32,234 nt of DNA, taken from Verrucomicrobiota bacterium. GTDB lineage: Bacteria; Verrucomicrobiota; Verrucomicrobiia; Opitutales; UBA2995. The translations under genes were made by a program, and so were the position numbers. Positions within the stretch are counted from its first letter, which is position 1; the number at the start of each line of letters is the position of its first letter. The DNA lies in NCBI GenBank assembly GCA_027622555.1, contig JAQBYJ010000066.1:1-32234 (forward strand). Reading direction: 5' to 3'. Below are positions 18,117 through 26,480 of this stretch, piece after piece. The notes under the pieces are model-generated. The model saw only the letters and a program-made list of their open reading frames with translations. It was not told the origin of the DNA and did no database searches.

Positions 18117-18811
18117 AACGAGCACTCGTAACAGGAGCAAACCGCGGCATCGGTTTGGAAGTCGTGAATCAGTTTTTGAAACGAAACTTTCATGTTATTT
18201 TGGCTTGTCGAAATCGTAGGCTAGGGGAGGAGGCAGCCCAATCACTCGGAAAGCTGTCATCGAATGTGACCGTTTTTGAGTTAGATGTCTCGAGCCAGGA
18301 TTCTGTTGATGGGTGCGCTGAAACTGTTTCTGAGCAATTTGATAGTTTGGATGTATTGGTAAACAACGCTGGCATTCTCATAGATCGGCCAGAATCTATT
18401 CTCACTGTAACAGAGGATGAGTTGAATCAAACGTGGAACACGAATTCGTTGGGACCATTGAGAGTTACACGGGCTTTTCTTCCACTGCTCAGGAGGAGTC
18501 CGGATGCCCGGGTTATCAATGTATCGAGTCTATCGGGACAACTGAAGGGCATGGGCACATGGTCGCCACCCGCCTATAGTATCTCGAAAACTGCACTGAA
18601 TGCAGTGACTCGAATTCTGGCAAGTGAACTGGCCTCTGAAAATATCAAGGTTAACTGCATAAGCCCTGGATGGATAAAGACAGGCATAGGCGGTGCAAAT
18701 GCACCCGGAACACTCGAAGAAGGAGCCGATACCATTGTTTGGTTGGCAGGTGAAGCGGCTGCGGAAATCACAGGCCAGTTTCTTCAGAATAGAAAGTCTG
18801 TTGAGTGGTAG
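18113..18811 (+). CDS. Short-chain dehydrogenase/reductase, last gene of the RND operon
   Basis: A 232-residue classical SDR. It has the Rossmann motif TGANRGIG (Thr7-Gly14), NNAG (84-87), NVSS (136-139) and the YxxxK pair Tyr155/Lys159. It resembles carbonyl-reductase-like members, with a slightly longer stretch between the serine and Tyr155. The start at 18113 overlaps the pump stop by 4 bp (ATGA) and has GGAGA a few bases upstream; an earlier in-frame start at 18035 lies inside the pump gene and was rejected. Cotranscription with the efflux pump suggests it reduces, and so detoxifies, or modifies the pump's substrate; this is inference. Confidence 0.88.
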   Translation: MKRALVTGANRGIGLEVVNQFLKRNFHVILACRNRRLGEEAAQSLGKLSSNVTVFELDVSSQDSVDGCAETVSEQFDSLDVLVNNAGILIDRPESILTVTEDELNQTWNTNSLGPLRVTRAFLPLLRRSPDARVINVSSLSGQLKGMGTWSPPAYSISKTALNAVTRILASELASENIKVNCISPGWIKTGIGGANAPGTLEEGADTIVWLAGEAAAEITGQFLQNRKSVEW

Positions 18812-18817
18812 CTTTTT

Positions 18818-18849
18818 AAAAAAAACACCTGCTCGGCGAACCGAACAGG
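18818..18849 (-). terminator. Rho-independent terminator of the PEGA-repeat gene
   Basis: Read on the minus strand, CCTGTTCGG and CCGAGCAGG (18828-18849) form a stem around a TTCG tetraloop with one mismatched pair, followed by an 8-T run (18818-18825). It lies 38 bp past the stop of the minus-strand PEGA gene. It may also help end transcription of the converging SDR operon. Confidence 0.85.
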
Positions 18850-18886
18850 CATTTATAGAACCGCTTTGTGCTTTTAACTAGAAATA

Positions 18887-21571
18887 TTATTCCTCGATTT
18901 CTTCTGCCCGAGCCAGTTCAACGACTGGTGGCAGTTTTGCGACGTCACCGAGAATCACAGGAATTCGCACACGGGTTTTTACTGGATGTTCTTTCCTGAT
19001 ACCAGGTTCGAACTCCCAATCAGATATATCATTTATCAAGCGATCATGCGCACGGAGGTAGGTAGTCTCCAGGACTTCAATTTTCTCAGGTTTTCCTTCT
19101 GCATTGATAACAAATTCTACAAGGAATCGGTGAGAAGAGTTTCCAACCAAACGGTTGAGTGAGCTTAAGCCACCTTTGGTTTGGACCGGAATGTGGTCCA
19201 AATCTTTATGATTTACTTCGCGATCCCAATTTAAGAGTTCGGCTTTCAGGTGTTGTTCGGATTGAGTTACTACGTCCGTAGTCAACTCCGTGTCCTCGTA
19301 GCCCGATTGACGAACAGTAAAGGTTTTCTGGCCCACCTTCAGGCCTTTGATACGAAGTGGGGTCTTTCCGAGAAAAACGCCTTTTTCAAAAACGGATGCG
19401 TTGTCCGGGTTGGAAGTGATCATGACCCAACCTTCAGGATAGACTAGATCAACTCTGGAAGTTTCGTTGTATTGAACAGTTACCGATTCGGAGTAGTCGT
19501 CCCAGTCTTCGCGGGAGAACTGTACTTCGTAGTCGCCTTCCTTTATGTCAGGGATTGTTACTGGAGATACACCGGAGAATATAATTCTGTCCAAGCCCTC
19601 TACTGAAACGAGATCAAAGGAAACACCTTCGGGAGTGGTACTCACTTCGAGTGTCCCAACAGGTAAATCCAAATCAGTTTTTACGATTTGGCTGTCGGTA
19701 GATTCAACCGTAACATCCAGAAGCTTTGAAATATAACCGTCCAATTTTAACTCGATTGAAAAGGCTCCAAATTGCAGTTGATCAACTGTGACGGGAGAAG
19801 TGCCTTCATGGTTACCGTTTATCCAAACGGTCGCGCCTGCAGGAGTTGTGTCGATAAATAGAGATCCCAATGGAGCAGCAGGTGGTGCTTCCACTTCCGC
19901 AATTTCAATGAGATTCACCGATTCTACTTCAGGTGCTTTCTCGATCTTCGCCTTTACGGGAGGGAGAATTTGTTTTGGCTCTTCGATTTTGGCAACCTCC
20001 ACAATCGGATTTTCCTTTATCGTTTTTATTTCAGCTTTAAATGCTTCGTAAGGACTGGTTGCCTCCACCTTAACTAATTCCTTTACCGGCTTAGGTACTG
20101 GAACTGGAATAGGTTTGGGAGCATTCAGAAAATAAAATAATCCGCCGCAACCTACTATAATAAGGGCCGCGATTCCTCCAAAAATAGGGCCGAGTTTACT
20201 TTTCTCGGATTCCTCCTCCTGGAGTTGAGAAACAAACTGCTTTTTCTCTATCGGTTGAGGGTTCTCTGTTTTTTGATCCTTAAAAGTGATGACTTGGACT
20301 GGGTCTTCCTTGGTTTTTTCTTCAAAGAAAACTTCTTCAGTTTCGGATTCACCAAAAACATCTGTTGATTCATTGAGGAATTCTTTTACGGAACCTTCTT
20401 CAAAAAAAGGAACAGGTTCTTCAACAGAAGAAGCATCTTCTATTTCATTAGGTATTAAACTGTTCTGTGGTTGATTAACCTTTTGAGTTGGAGGTTCGAT
20501 GGTTTCCTCGACTGGTAATCCAACGGTAAACCCCTGGCTCATTTTACAGGCAACTGAGACTACCTGCATACCCATGGGTGCCATCCAGCTTTGCTTGCCT
20601 GGCTGAGAATGAGCACAGTAAGCGAGTCCAATAAAGCCTGGGTTGTTTGCGGAATCGCCAAACAAGGGAAGGTTCTTCAAGAAACTGAAATCAGATGATG
20701 AAAACCCCTTCAACCCTAGGGCGATCGACACTTCCTTACTGAACCAACCGTAGCTCGGTGGAATGGTGGAGATCAGCAATCGGTCGATTTGGACAGAGAA
20801 TTTTGCTCCAAGTTCTTTTAACACCGGTGTTAGTTTCTGACTGAAATTTTCAGCGATGCCGGCCTGGTGTTGGCTAAAATCGAAAATTCCATTGTAGAAA
20901 AGAAGTAGAGCGGCGCTTTCAAACTTTAGCTGTAATTTATTCTGGATGCTTTCAGCTATGTCCTGAATCGAAACTGGAATCTTCCTCGAACCCAATATAC
21001 CTTCCGGTGATGAAATGGTTATCGTTGAGCTGTTCGTTCCTATCTCGAGAATCGCAACTGAATCCTGACTTTGTGATTCATTTCTCCAATCGGCCAAGGC
21101 ACCGGAAATTGAGAGAGTGTTATTAAACAGCTCAAAGTTTTCGAAACCTAGTTCGCTGGCTAACGCTTGTGCCCTGAGGAAATCACTTCTTTTGGAGCAA
21201 TTGGCCAGAAGTGAACTTCTGCCTTCAAACAGCTCAGCGTTATCAGATTCCAGGAATTGGACGTCGCAATCCTTTTCTGCTATACCGGAATTTGCCTCTA
21301 AAACCTGGGCAAATGCGTCGGGCTCCTTGATCAACGAAAAATCTGCAAAGGTTTGAAGTGAAGCTGCCTCTGAAACAAGATTGATGTAAACATAATCTTT
21401 TCTTGATTCTCCGAAGAAGCGCTTGAGAGCCATTTCTAGTGAACCCGTTGCTTTAGGGCTTTGGTAAAAGAAATGGGGCTTCACTTGGCCGTCGGATGCG
21501 GGCTTATGAGTAATTGCAACAGCGCCTTCAGCGTGAAGGTGTAAGATGGAATATGGGTGACAAGATCTCAT
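18887..21571 (-). CDS. Membrane protein: actin-like (PilM-type) domain, TM, three PEGA repeats, TonB C-terminal domain
   Basis: An 894-residue mosaic protein. Residues about 10-350 resemble an ASKHA/PilM-like fold (VAILEIGTNSSTITISSPEG at 172-191, a phosphate-loop-like start). Residues 355-460 are acidic, low-complexity and probably disordered. One TM helix spans about 461-483 (GPIFGGIAALIIVGCGGLFYF). It is followed by Pro-rich PIPVPVPKPVK, then three PEGA repeats (about 569-637, 638-710, 715-780; e.g. SLFIDTTPAGATVWINGNHEG, VMITSNPDNASVFEKGVFLGKTP). The end (about 810-875) is a TonB_C-like domain: FLVEFVINAEGKPEKIEVLE, then WEFEPGIRKEHPVKTRVRIPVIL. Topology would put the actin-like part in the cytoplasm and the PEGA/TonB_C part in the periplasm. 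Function is unknown; a scaffold or envelope-linking role is possible. Confidence 0.78.
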   Translation of the reverse strand: MRSCHPYSILHLHAEGAVAITHKPASDGQVKPHFFYQSPKATGSLEMALKRFFGESRKDYVYINLVSEAASLQTFADFSLIKEPDAFAQVLEANSGIAEKDCDVQFLESDNAELFEGRSSLLANCSKRSDFLRAQALASELGFENFELFNNTLSISGALADWRNESQSQDSVAILEIGTNSSTITISSPEGILGSRKIPVSIQDIAESIQNKLQLKFESAALLLFYNGIFDFSQHQAGIAENFSQKLTPVLKELGAKFSVQIDRLLISTIPPSYGWFSKEVSIALGLKGFSSSDFSFLKNLPLFGDSANNPGFIGLAYCAHSQPGKQSWMAPMGMQVVSVACKMSQGFTVGLPVEETIEPPTQKVNQPQNSLIPNEIEDASSVEEPVPFFEEGSVKEFLNESTDVFGESETEEVFFEEKTKEDPVQVITFKDQKTENPQPIEKKQFVSQLQEEESEKSKLGPIFGGIAALIIVGCGGLFYFLNAPKPIPVPVPKPVKELVKVEATSPYEAFKAEIKTIKENPIVEVAKIEEPKQILPPVKAKIEKAPEVESVNLIEIAEVEAPPAAPLGSLFIDTTPAGATVWINGNHEGTSPVTVDQLQFGAFSIELKLDGYISKLLDVTVESTDSQIVKTDLDLPVGTLEVSTTPEGVSFDLVSVEGLDRIIFSGVSPVTIPDIKEGDYEVQFSREDWDDYSESVTVQYNETSRVDLVYPEGWVMITSNPDNASVFEKGVFLGKTPLRIKGLKVGQKTFTVRQSGYEDTELTTDVVTQSEQHLKAELLNWDREVNHKDLDHIPVQTKGGLSSLNRLVGNSSHRFLVEFVINAEGKPEKIEVLETTYLRAHDRLINDISDWEFEPGIRKEHPVKTRVRIPVILGDVAKLPPVVELARAEEIEE

Positions 21572-21978
21572 TTAACTCAGGAAAAGGATGTCTAGTTTTT
21601 TCAACGAGGAATGCTGTGGTAAAAAACTACGGGTATATGGATAGCTTACCTGTTTCGGTCCTAACAAGAAACGGGCCCCGAATTATTTACTTTTTACTCT
21701 TTTTTGAACGCGTAGCTCGAAGCCTGAATTGAAACGGCTTTATTCTTCGTTTTCGTAGTATTCCGTATCGCTTATATATCCAAATTTTCTTCCGGCAAAA
21801 TGAGGATTTTTCCAGTGTCAGGATATGTGGCCACTTCGACTTCACAGTTGCTGGCGATCACTGTGAAAACCAAGTCCTTTGAGGAATCATTCTAAATCCT
21901 CTCCCGTTCTTAACCGAAGCTAACAAAGCGTGGGTTCAAAAATAGGAGAAGCAGGATTATCTGTTGGCCCAACCTCTG
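21572..21978. other. 407-bp gap with a possible decayed reading frame
   Basis: Lies between the lactonase (ending at 21979) and the PEGA gene start. On the minus strand, 21772-21891 is open for 39 codons without a start (SKDLVFTVIASNCEVEVATYP, ending LPEENLDI); it reads like genuine protein and could be the tail of a vanished gene. Otherwise nothing recognisable. Confidence 0.35.
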
Positions 21979-22992
21979 CTAAAATCCAATTCCGCTAACT
22001 TTGGTCTGTACGCGAAGGACATAGGTGTCGGCGGTTATATAAAGTATCGAGCCATCCGGTCCTCCAAAAGCGCAGTTGCTGGTTTGCTCTCCTGTAAGGA
22101 TATGTCCGAGGAGATTTCCCTCTGCATTCAGAATCATGATACCACCTGGGCCGGATGCCCACAGATTACCCTGAGAGTCTACTTTAAGTCCATCGGGATT
22201 ACCTTTGCGTCCAGGCCCCATTAGAGGGGTGGAATCGTAGAGCAATTTACCTTCGCCTACTGTACCGTCAGCATTCACCGGAAAGGAAGTAATAGTTGGC
22301 TTGTCGGCAAATGACTGTGCAACGTAAAGGGTTTTTTGGTCGGGCGATAACCCTATTCCGTTAGGGCGTTCGATTTCTTTTGTGAGCAAGACAACTTCGC
22401 CGGATGGTCGAAGAAGATAGACACCACAGTAATCCATTTCTCGACGGGGATCAGTAAAACGATCGGGGAGTCCGTAGGGCGGATCGGTGAAATAATAATT
22501 TCCGTTGGAGGCACGGGTTACATCGTTTGGGCTGTTAAACCGTTTACCATTGTAATTGTCTGCCAAGGTTTTCTTACCACCGTTATTGAGCATAACGGAG
22601 ACCCTGCGATCACCGTGCTCGCAGGAAATGAGCCTTCCTTCCGGATCAAACATCAAACCGTTGCTCCCTGGTTCTGTTCCATAGTCGGTTACGCCGGTGT
22701 AGCCCGAAGGAGAAAACCACTTGCTGGCCCCTTTACCTTCCACCCATTGATAAACCGTGTTACTGGGGATTTCAGAGAATACCAGGAATTGGCCTTCTTT
22801 GTTCCAGGCCGGCCCTTCAGTCCATACATAGCCAGAAGTGATAACCTGAATCGGAGTTTTGGGGTCAATGAGTTTTGCAAGATCCGGGTGATGCTGCCTG
22901 ATTTCGCCAAGGGTGGGGAAGTTTATGGAGTCCTGGGCGCTTGCCTGAAAGCCAATCAATAATGCGGTAATTAAAGCGGAGAATCTTTTCAT
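21979..22992 (-). CDS. SMP-30/gluconolactonase-like secreted protein
   Basis: A 337-residue six-bladed beta-propeller of the SMP-30/gluconolaconase/LRE family with a signal peptide (MKRFSALITALLIGFQASA), so periplasmic. Metal-ligand positions of the family are visible: Glu in YVWTEGPAW, Asn-Asp in FNSPNDVTRA, and Asn-Pro-Asp in KGNPDGLKV. The enzyme would open sugar lactones using a divalent metal, in aldonate catabolism. Several HPDLAKLIDPKTPI-type N-terminal residues precede the propeller, as in Planctomycetota and Verrucomicrobiota homologues. No sugar-catabolic gene is directly adjacent. Confidence 0.88.
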   Translation of the reverse strand: MKRFSALITALLIGFQASAQDSINFPTLGEIRQHHPDLAKLIDPKTPIQVITSGYVWTEGPAWNKEGQFLVFSEIPSNTVYQWVEGKGASKWFSPSGYTGVTDYGTEPGSNGLMFDPEGRLISCEHGDRRVSVMLNNGGKKTLADNYNGKRFNSPNDVTRASNGNYYFTDPPYGLPDRFTDPRREMDYCGVYLLRPSGEVVLLTKEIERPNGIGLSPDQKTLYVAQSFADKPTITSFPVNADGTVGEGKLLYDSTPLMGPGRKGNPDGLKVDSQGNLWASGPGGIMILNAEGNLLGHILTGEQTSNCAFGGPDGSILYITADTYVLRVQTKVSGIGF

Positions 22993-23134
22993 TCTGTTTC
23001 GTACGGGGTTATGGAAAACATAAGTCAGTGGAAGTATTGAGAACGCGTCAAAACCTATCCTTCAATTTACCGAATCGAAACGGTGGTCTGATACTCGACA
23101 AACGACCATCCATCCGTTGTGTTAGTCGTCTCCC

Positions 23135-24538
23135 ATGTCTTTAGAAAAAAACTACTCGCCTGGTCTCGGAATCGCACTGGTTCCTGTACTGTGTCTAATC
23201 CTGTTCCTTTTCATCGGGATCTTTGTGTTTGGGACGGATCCACATATCCCGCTCATTCTTGCGGCGGTGGTGGCAGCTTTCATTGGTAGTAGAGCAGGTT
23301 TTGGTTGGAAAGACTTACAAAGCAGCATCGTTTCCAGTATCTCGATTTCGATGCCGGCCATTCTTATTCTTATTGCCATCGGTATTCTGATCGGGACCTG
23401 GGTCGCCAGTGGGATTGTTCCATTAATGATATTTTATGGGCTAAAAATACTTTCTCCCGGTTTCTTCCTGGTTGCTACTTGTTTAATCTGTTCGGTTGTT
23501 TCATTTGCTACCGGAAGTTCGTGGTCTACTGCCGGTACGGTCGGCGTTGCTTTAATCGGCATTGGGCAGGCCTTAGGGCTTCCGTTGCCGATGGTCGCTG
23601 GTGCGATTGTTTCGGGGGCCTATTTTGGTGATAAACTATCGCCTTTATCCGATACCACCAATCTTGCGCCAGCCGTGGCAGGTGCGGAGTTATTTGAGCA
23701 TATTAAACATATGCTGTTTACGACCGTTCCAAGTATGACCATCGCCCTGATTTTATACGCTATCCTGGGAGCAAGGGTTTCGGGTGAGGCAGCCAGTATT
23801 GAATCGGTGGCGTCACTGAGCCAGACCTTGGATTCGCTGTTTAATTTGACTCCCTGGCTGCTTCTCGCCCCTGGTTTGGTTTTAACGCTCATTTTTTTGC
23901 GTGTCCCCGCATTACCAGTATTGTTGGCTGGCGGTTTTGCTGGCGGTATCCTGGGTGTGATCACACAAGGCATTCCTGTCGGGACTATTTTTTCGGTCAT
24001 GCAAGGTGGTTATGTCTCAGAAACCGGTGTGACGCAAATAGACGAGCTTCTGACTCGCGGAGGCATTGATAGCATGATGTGGACTATTTCCCTTATTCTT
24101 TGCGCGATGGCCTATGGCGGTATCATGGAAGGCGCCGGAATGCTTACCACGATTTCCAATTATATTCTAAAGTTCGCAACCACCACAGGTCGGCTTGTTG
24201 TGACTACGGTGCTGACCTGTTTAGGGATGAATGTTTTGGCCCCGGATCAATACCTCTCCATTATTGTTCCTGGACGCATGTACAAAGGAGCGTTTGAAGA
24301 TTCAGGTCTGGCCGCTAAAAATTTATCACGTTGTCTCGAGGATGCGGGGACGCTTAGTTCGCCCCTTATTCCTTGGAATACCTGTGGCGCAACTATGATG
24401 GCATTTCTCTTGGTCAATCCTCTGGCCTATCTGCCCTACGCATTTTTGAATCTTATTAATCCGATTATTTCGGTGATTTATGGTTTCACTGGATGGACCA
24501 TGGAAAAAAGAGACGGTCCCTCGAAACCAGACCAATGA
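23135..24538 (+). CDS. nhaC: Na+/H+ antiporter, NhaC family
   Basis: A 467-residue inner-membrane protein with about 11-12 hydrophobic segments. The family motif GAYFGDKLSPLSDTTNLA is intact at 161-178, with the probable ion-coupling Asp166 and Asp173 within it, and FATGSSWSTAGTVG precedes it. NhaC exchanges Na+ out for H+ in, fitting a marine or saline habitat. Some relatives couple other substrates (e.g. malate-lactate), so the solute is inferred. The gene is separated by a 142-bp region from the divergent lactonase gene, which presumably carries both promoters. Confidence 0.92.
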   Translation: MSLEKNYSPGLGIALVPVLCLILFLFIGIFVFGTDPHIPLILAAVVAAFIGSRAGFGWKDLQSSIVSSISISMPAILILIAIGILIGTWVASGIVPLMIFYGLKILSPGFFLVATCLICSVVSFATGSSWSTAGTVGVALIGIGQALGLPLPMVAGAIVSGAYFGDKLSPLSDTTNLAPAVAGAELFEHIKHMLFTTVPSMTIALILYAILGARVSGEAASIESVASLSQTLDSLFNLTPWLLLAPGLVLTLIFLRVPALPVLLAGGFAGGILGVITQGIPVGTIFSVMQGGYVSETGVTQIDELLTRGGIDSMMWTISLILCAMAYGGIMEGAGMLTTISNYILKFATTTGRLVVTTVLTCLGMNVLAPDQYLSIIVPGRMYKGAFEDSGLAAKNLSRCLEDAGTLSSPLIPWNTCGATMMAFLLVNPLAYLPYAFLNLINPIISVIYGFTGWTMEKRDGPSKPDQ

Positions 24539-24550
24539 ACCTGGTTTCGA
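24521..24550 (+). terminator. Hairpin at the end of nhaC
   Basis: TCGAAACCAG (24521-24530) and CTGGTTTCGA (24541-24550) form a perfect 10-bp stem around a 10-nt loop. It overlaps the last codons and stop of the antiporter gene. No T-run follows, so it may be an RNA-stabilising or Rho-linked element rather than a classical terminator. Confidence 0.55.
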
Positions 24551-24646
24551 AAGGTACATTAAGAAACTTAATTTAGCTCTGAAGTTCGGCTAATCCTTTG
24601 TTGGAAATTTTGCATTAGGTGGCAAATACTTGTACTATTGGGAATC

Positions 24647-25087
24647 ATGAAAAACATATTAGTACCAGTAGATTTCTCCGATGTAACTGAAGCAGTAGTT
24701 GAGGCGGCATTTGAACAAGCTGTTTCTTCTGATGCTGTTATTCGAGTTGTGCATGCGGCTGCCGTTACTCCTGCTTTTGTGGGGTATGGCGTCGGAGTTG
24801 TGCCTGATGTGGAATTCCGTGAAAAGATTCTGGAAGCTGAGCAAAAACAACTCGATGATATTGTGAATGGGCTGCGGGAGCGTGGTGTGTTCGCCGAGTC
24901 TGACTTACCTGAAGGACCGATCGTGGATTCTTTAATGAAAGAGATTGAAGAGAACAACATCGACATGGTTGTTATGGGTTCACACGGTCATGGCGCGGTG
25001 TTTAACATTATCGCTGGCAGTGTAACTCAAGCGCTGCTGCGCAGGTCAAAAGTACCTGTCCTGGTGGTTCCTTCCAAGCGGTCCTAA
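24647..25087 (+). CDS. Universal stress protein (UspA superfamily, ATP-binding type)
   Basis: A 146-residue single USP domain. It begins MKNILVPVDFSDVTEAVVEAA and ends with the nucleotide motif GSHGHGAVFNIIAGS, which fits G-2x-G-9x-G(S/T), followed by KVPVLVVPS. This places it in the ATP-binding class. The ATG at 24647 was preferred to an in-frame TTG at 24638 because GGGA lies just upstream and homologues begin MKxILVPVDFS. Such proteins respond to starvation, oxidative or osmotic stress. Coupling to nhaC is plausible, although a hairpin lies between the two. Confidence 0.92.
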   Translation: MKNILVPVDFSDVTEAVVEAAFEQAVSSDAVIRVVHAAAVTPAFVGYGVGVVPDVEFREKILEAEQKQLDDIVNGLRERGVFAESDLPEGPIVDSLMKEIEENNIDMVVMGSHGHGAVFNIIAGSVTQALLRRSKVPVLVVPSKRS

Positions 25088-25148
25088 GAGATTTATTTAA
25101 GCTCTCTTGTCAGTCATACGCGGCACTAACTGCTTGATGTAGAGTTCG

Positions 25149-26480
25149 TCAATCCTGTGGGTACCTTATTTGGTACTTCTCATAGAGTTGCGTATGTCTG
25201 CTTGAGAGTTCAACTGAACGACCTTCAATAAATGCCAATTCCACAATGGAACGAATATCCAACGGATCTCCGTTCGTGACTATCAGGGACGCATCTTTTC
25301 CCACTTCGAGTGAACCCAGTCGATCCGCCACTCCGAGAATTTCAGCAGGATATATGGTGATAGCTTTGATGGCTTCCTCTCTTGGCAGCCCGAAGGCGAC
25401 CGCTCTGCCTGCTTCATAGGGTAGGTTTCGTTCGTTATGTGGGCCCCCGTTATAGGCAATGGCAAATGTTACACCTGCTTTATGAAGTGTTGCTGAATTC
25501 TTGAATGGAGTATCGTAAGATTCTGAACGACGGCGGATGGGGCCATTCACGTTACCGATAATGACCGGTATATGGTTTTCTCCTAAAAACTCCGCAACTC
25601 GCCAGGCATCGGCTCCTCCCACGAGAACTAAGTCAAGGTCCTCTTGTTGAGCCCAATTGACAGCGTCGCGGATTTGTCGAACAGAATTGGCATTAACAAG
25701 TACCGGTATTGCTTTTTTTACCACCGGCTCGAATGCCTCCCAGCGAAGATCCACGTCGAGTGTTTTATTACCCTGGTTTTTGGCTTTCCAGAATGCCCGT
25801 GCATCAGCAAATGCTTGTTCCAGCTCCTTGATTTTTTTGGCGTAGTTTTCCTCTGCTTTTTTTTGGTCATCTACTGAACTTGGATCGATTTCAAATCCTC
25901 TGACCTGGGGATCCGGGGGCCAGGTAATTTTCATGCCGATGGGAGACCTGAACGTCAAATCTTCCGTCGTCCATCCGTCCAGGTTGAGCAGTGCAGTTTG
26001 CCCGGCTATCAATCCGCCTCGGCGATTTGATGGGTTAAGGTGGGCGAACAATACTCCGTTTGCTCGAGTAACCGGAATGACCTCACTGTCTGGATTGACC
26101 GCTACCTCGGGGCGGAGGCTGGGGTTCAGTTCTCCTCCTTCGCCAAGATCGATGGTCGCGCTTACTGAATTGATCTCGATGAGACCTATGGAAGAAATGG
26201 CGGAAATTAATCCAGGGTATATGTGCTTCCCGGTAAGATCGATCACGGTGCTTCCCTCCGGAGGAATAATGGACTGGGTGACTGCAGTGATCTTTCCGTT
26301 TTCAAAGAGAAGGTCACCGCCGACAAGGGTCGCACCGGTTATGGTATGGATAGTTCCGTTCTTTAATAGGATGGGGGAGTCTTGTTTTGCTCCCGGAATC
26401 ATATCATGTCCGTGAGAGATGTGGGTTGTGATGGCGAGTACAACTAGAATCAGAAACGGGTGTGGTTTAAAATGTCTCAT
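25149..26480 (-). CDS. Amidohydrolase-like secreted protein lacking the HxH metal motif
   Basis: A 443-residue protein with a signal peptide (hydrophobic residues 8-22). It has the beta-sandwich plus TIM-barrel order of the imidazolonepropionase-like amidohydrolase group: [31 protein letters not shown], then [16 protein letters not shown], then [29 protein letters not shown]. The family DxHxH motif is replaced by S93-A-I-S-S97, so at least one metal site is missing. It is either a degraded partner or a non-canonical enzyme acting with its neighbour. Its start overlaps the upstream amidohydrolase by 4 bp, so the two proteins are probably made together, in the periplasm. Confidence 0.85.
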   Translation of the reverse strand: MRHFKPHPFLILVVLAITTHISHGHDMIPGAKQDSPILLKNGTIHTITGATLVGGDLLFENGKITAVTQSIIPPEGSTVIDLTGKHIYPGLISAISSIGLIEINSVSATIDLGEGGELNPSLRPEVAVNPDSEVIPVTRANGVLFAHLNPSNRRGGLIAGQTALLNLDGWTTEDLTFRSPIGMKITWPPDPQVRGFEIDPSSVDDQKKAEENYAKKIKELEQAFADARAFWKAKNQGNKTLDVDLRWEAFEPVVKKAIPVLVNANSVRQIRDAVNWAQQEDLDLVLVGGADAWRVAEFLGENHIPVIIGNVNGPIRRRSESYDTPFKNSATLHKAGVTFAIAYNGGPHNERNLPYEAGRAVAFGLPREEAIKAITIYPAEILGVADRLGSLEVGKDASLIVTNGDPLDIRSIVELAFIEGRSVELSSRHTQLYEKYQIRYPQD

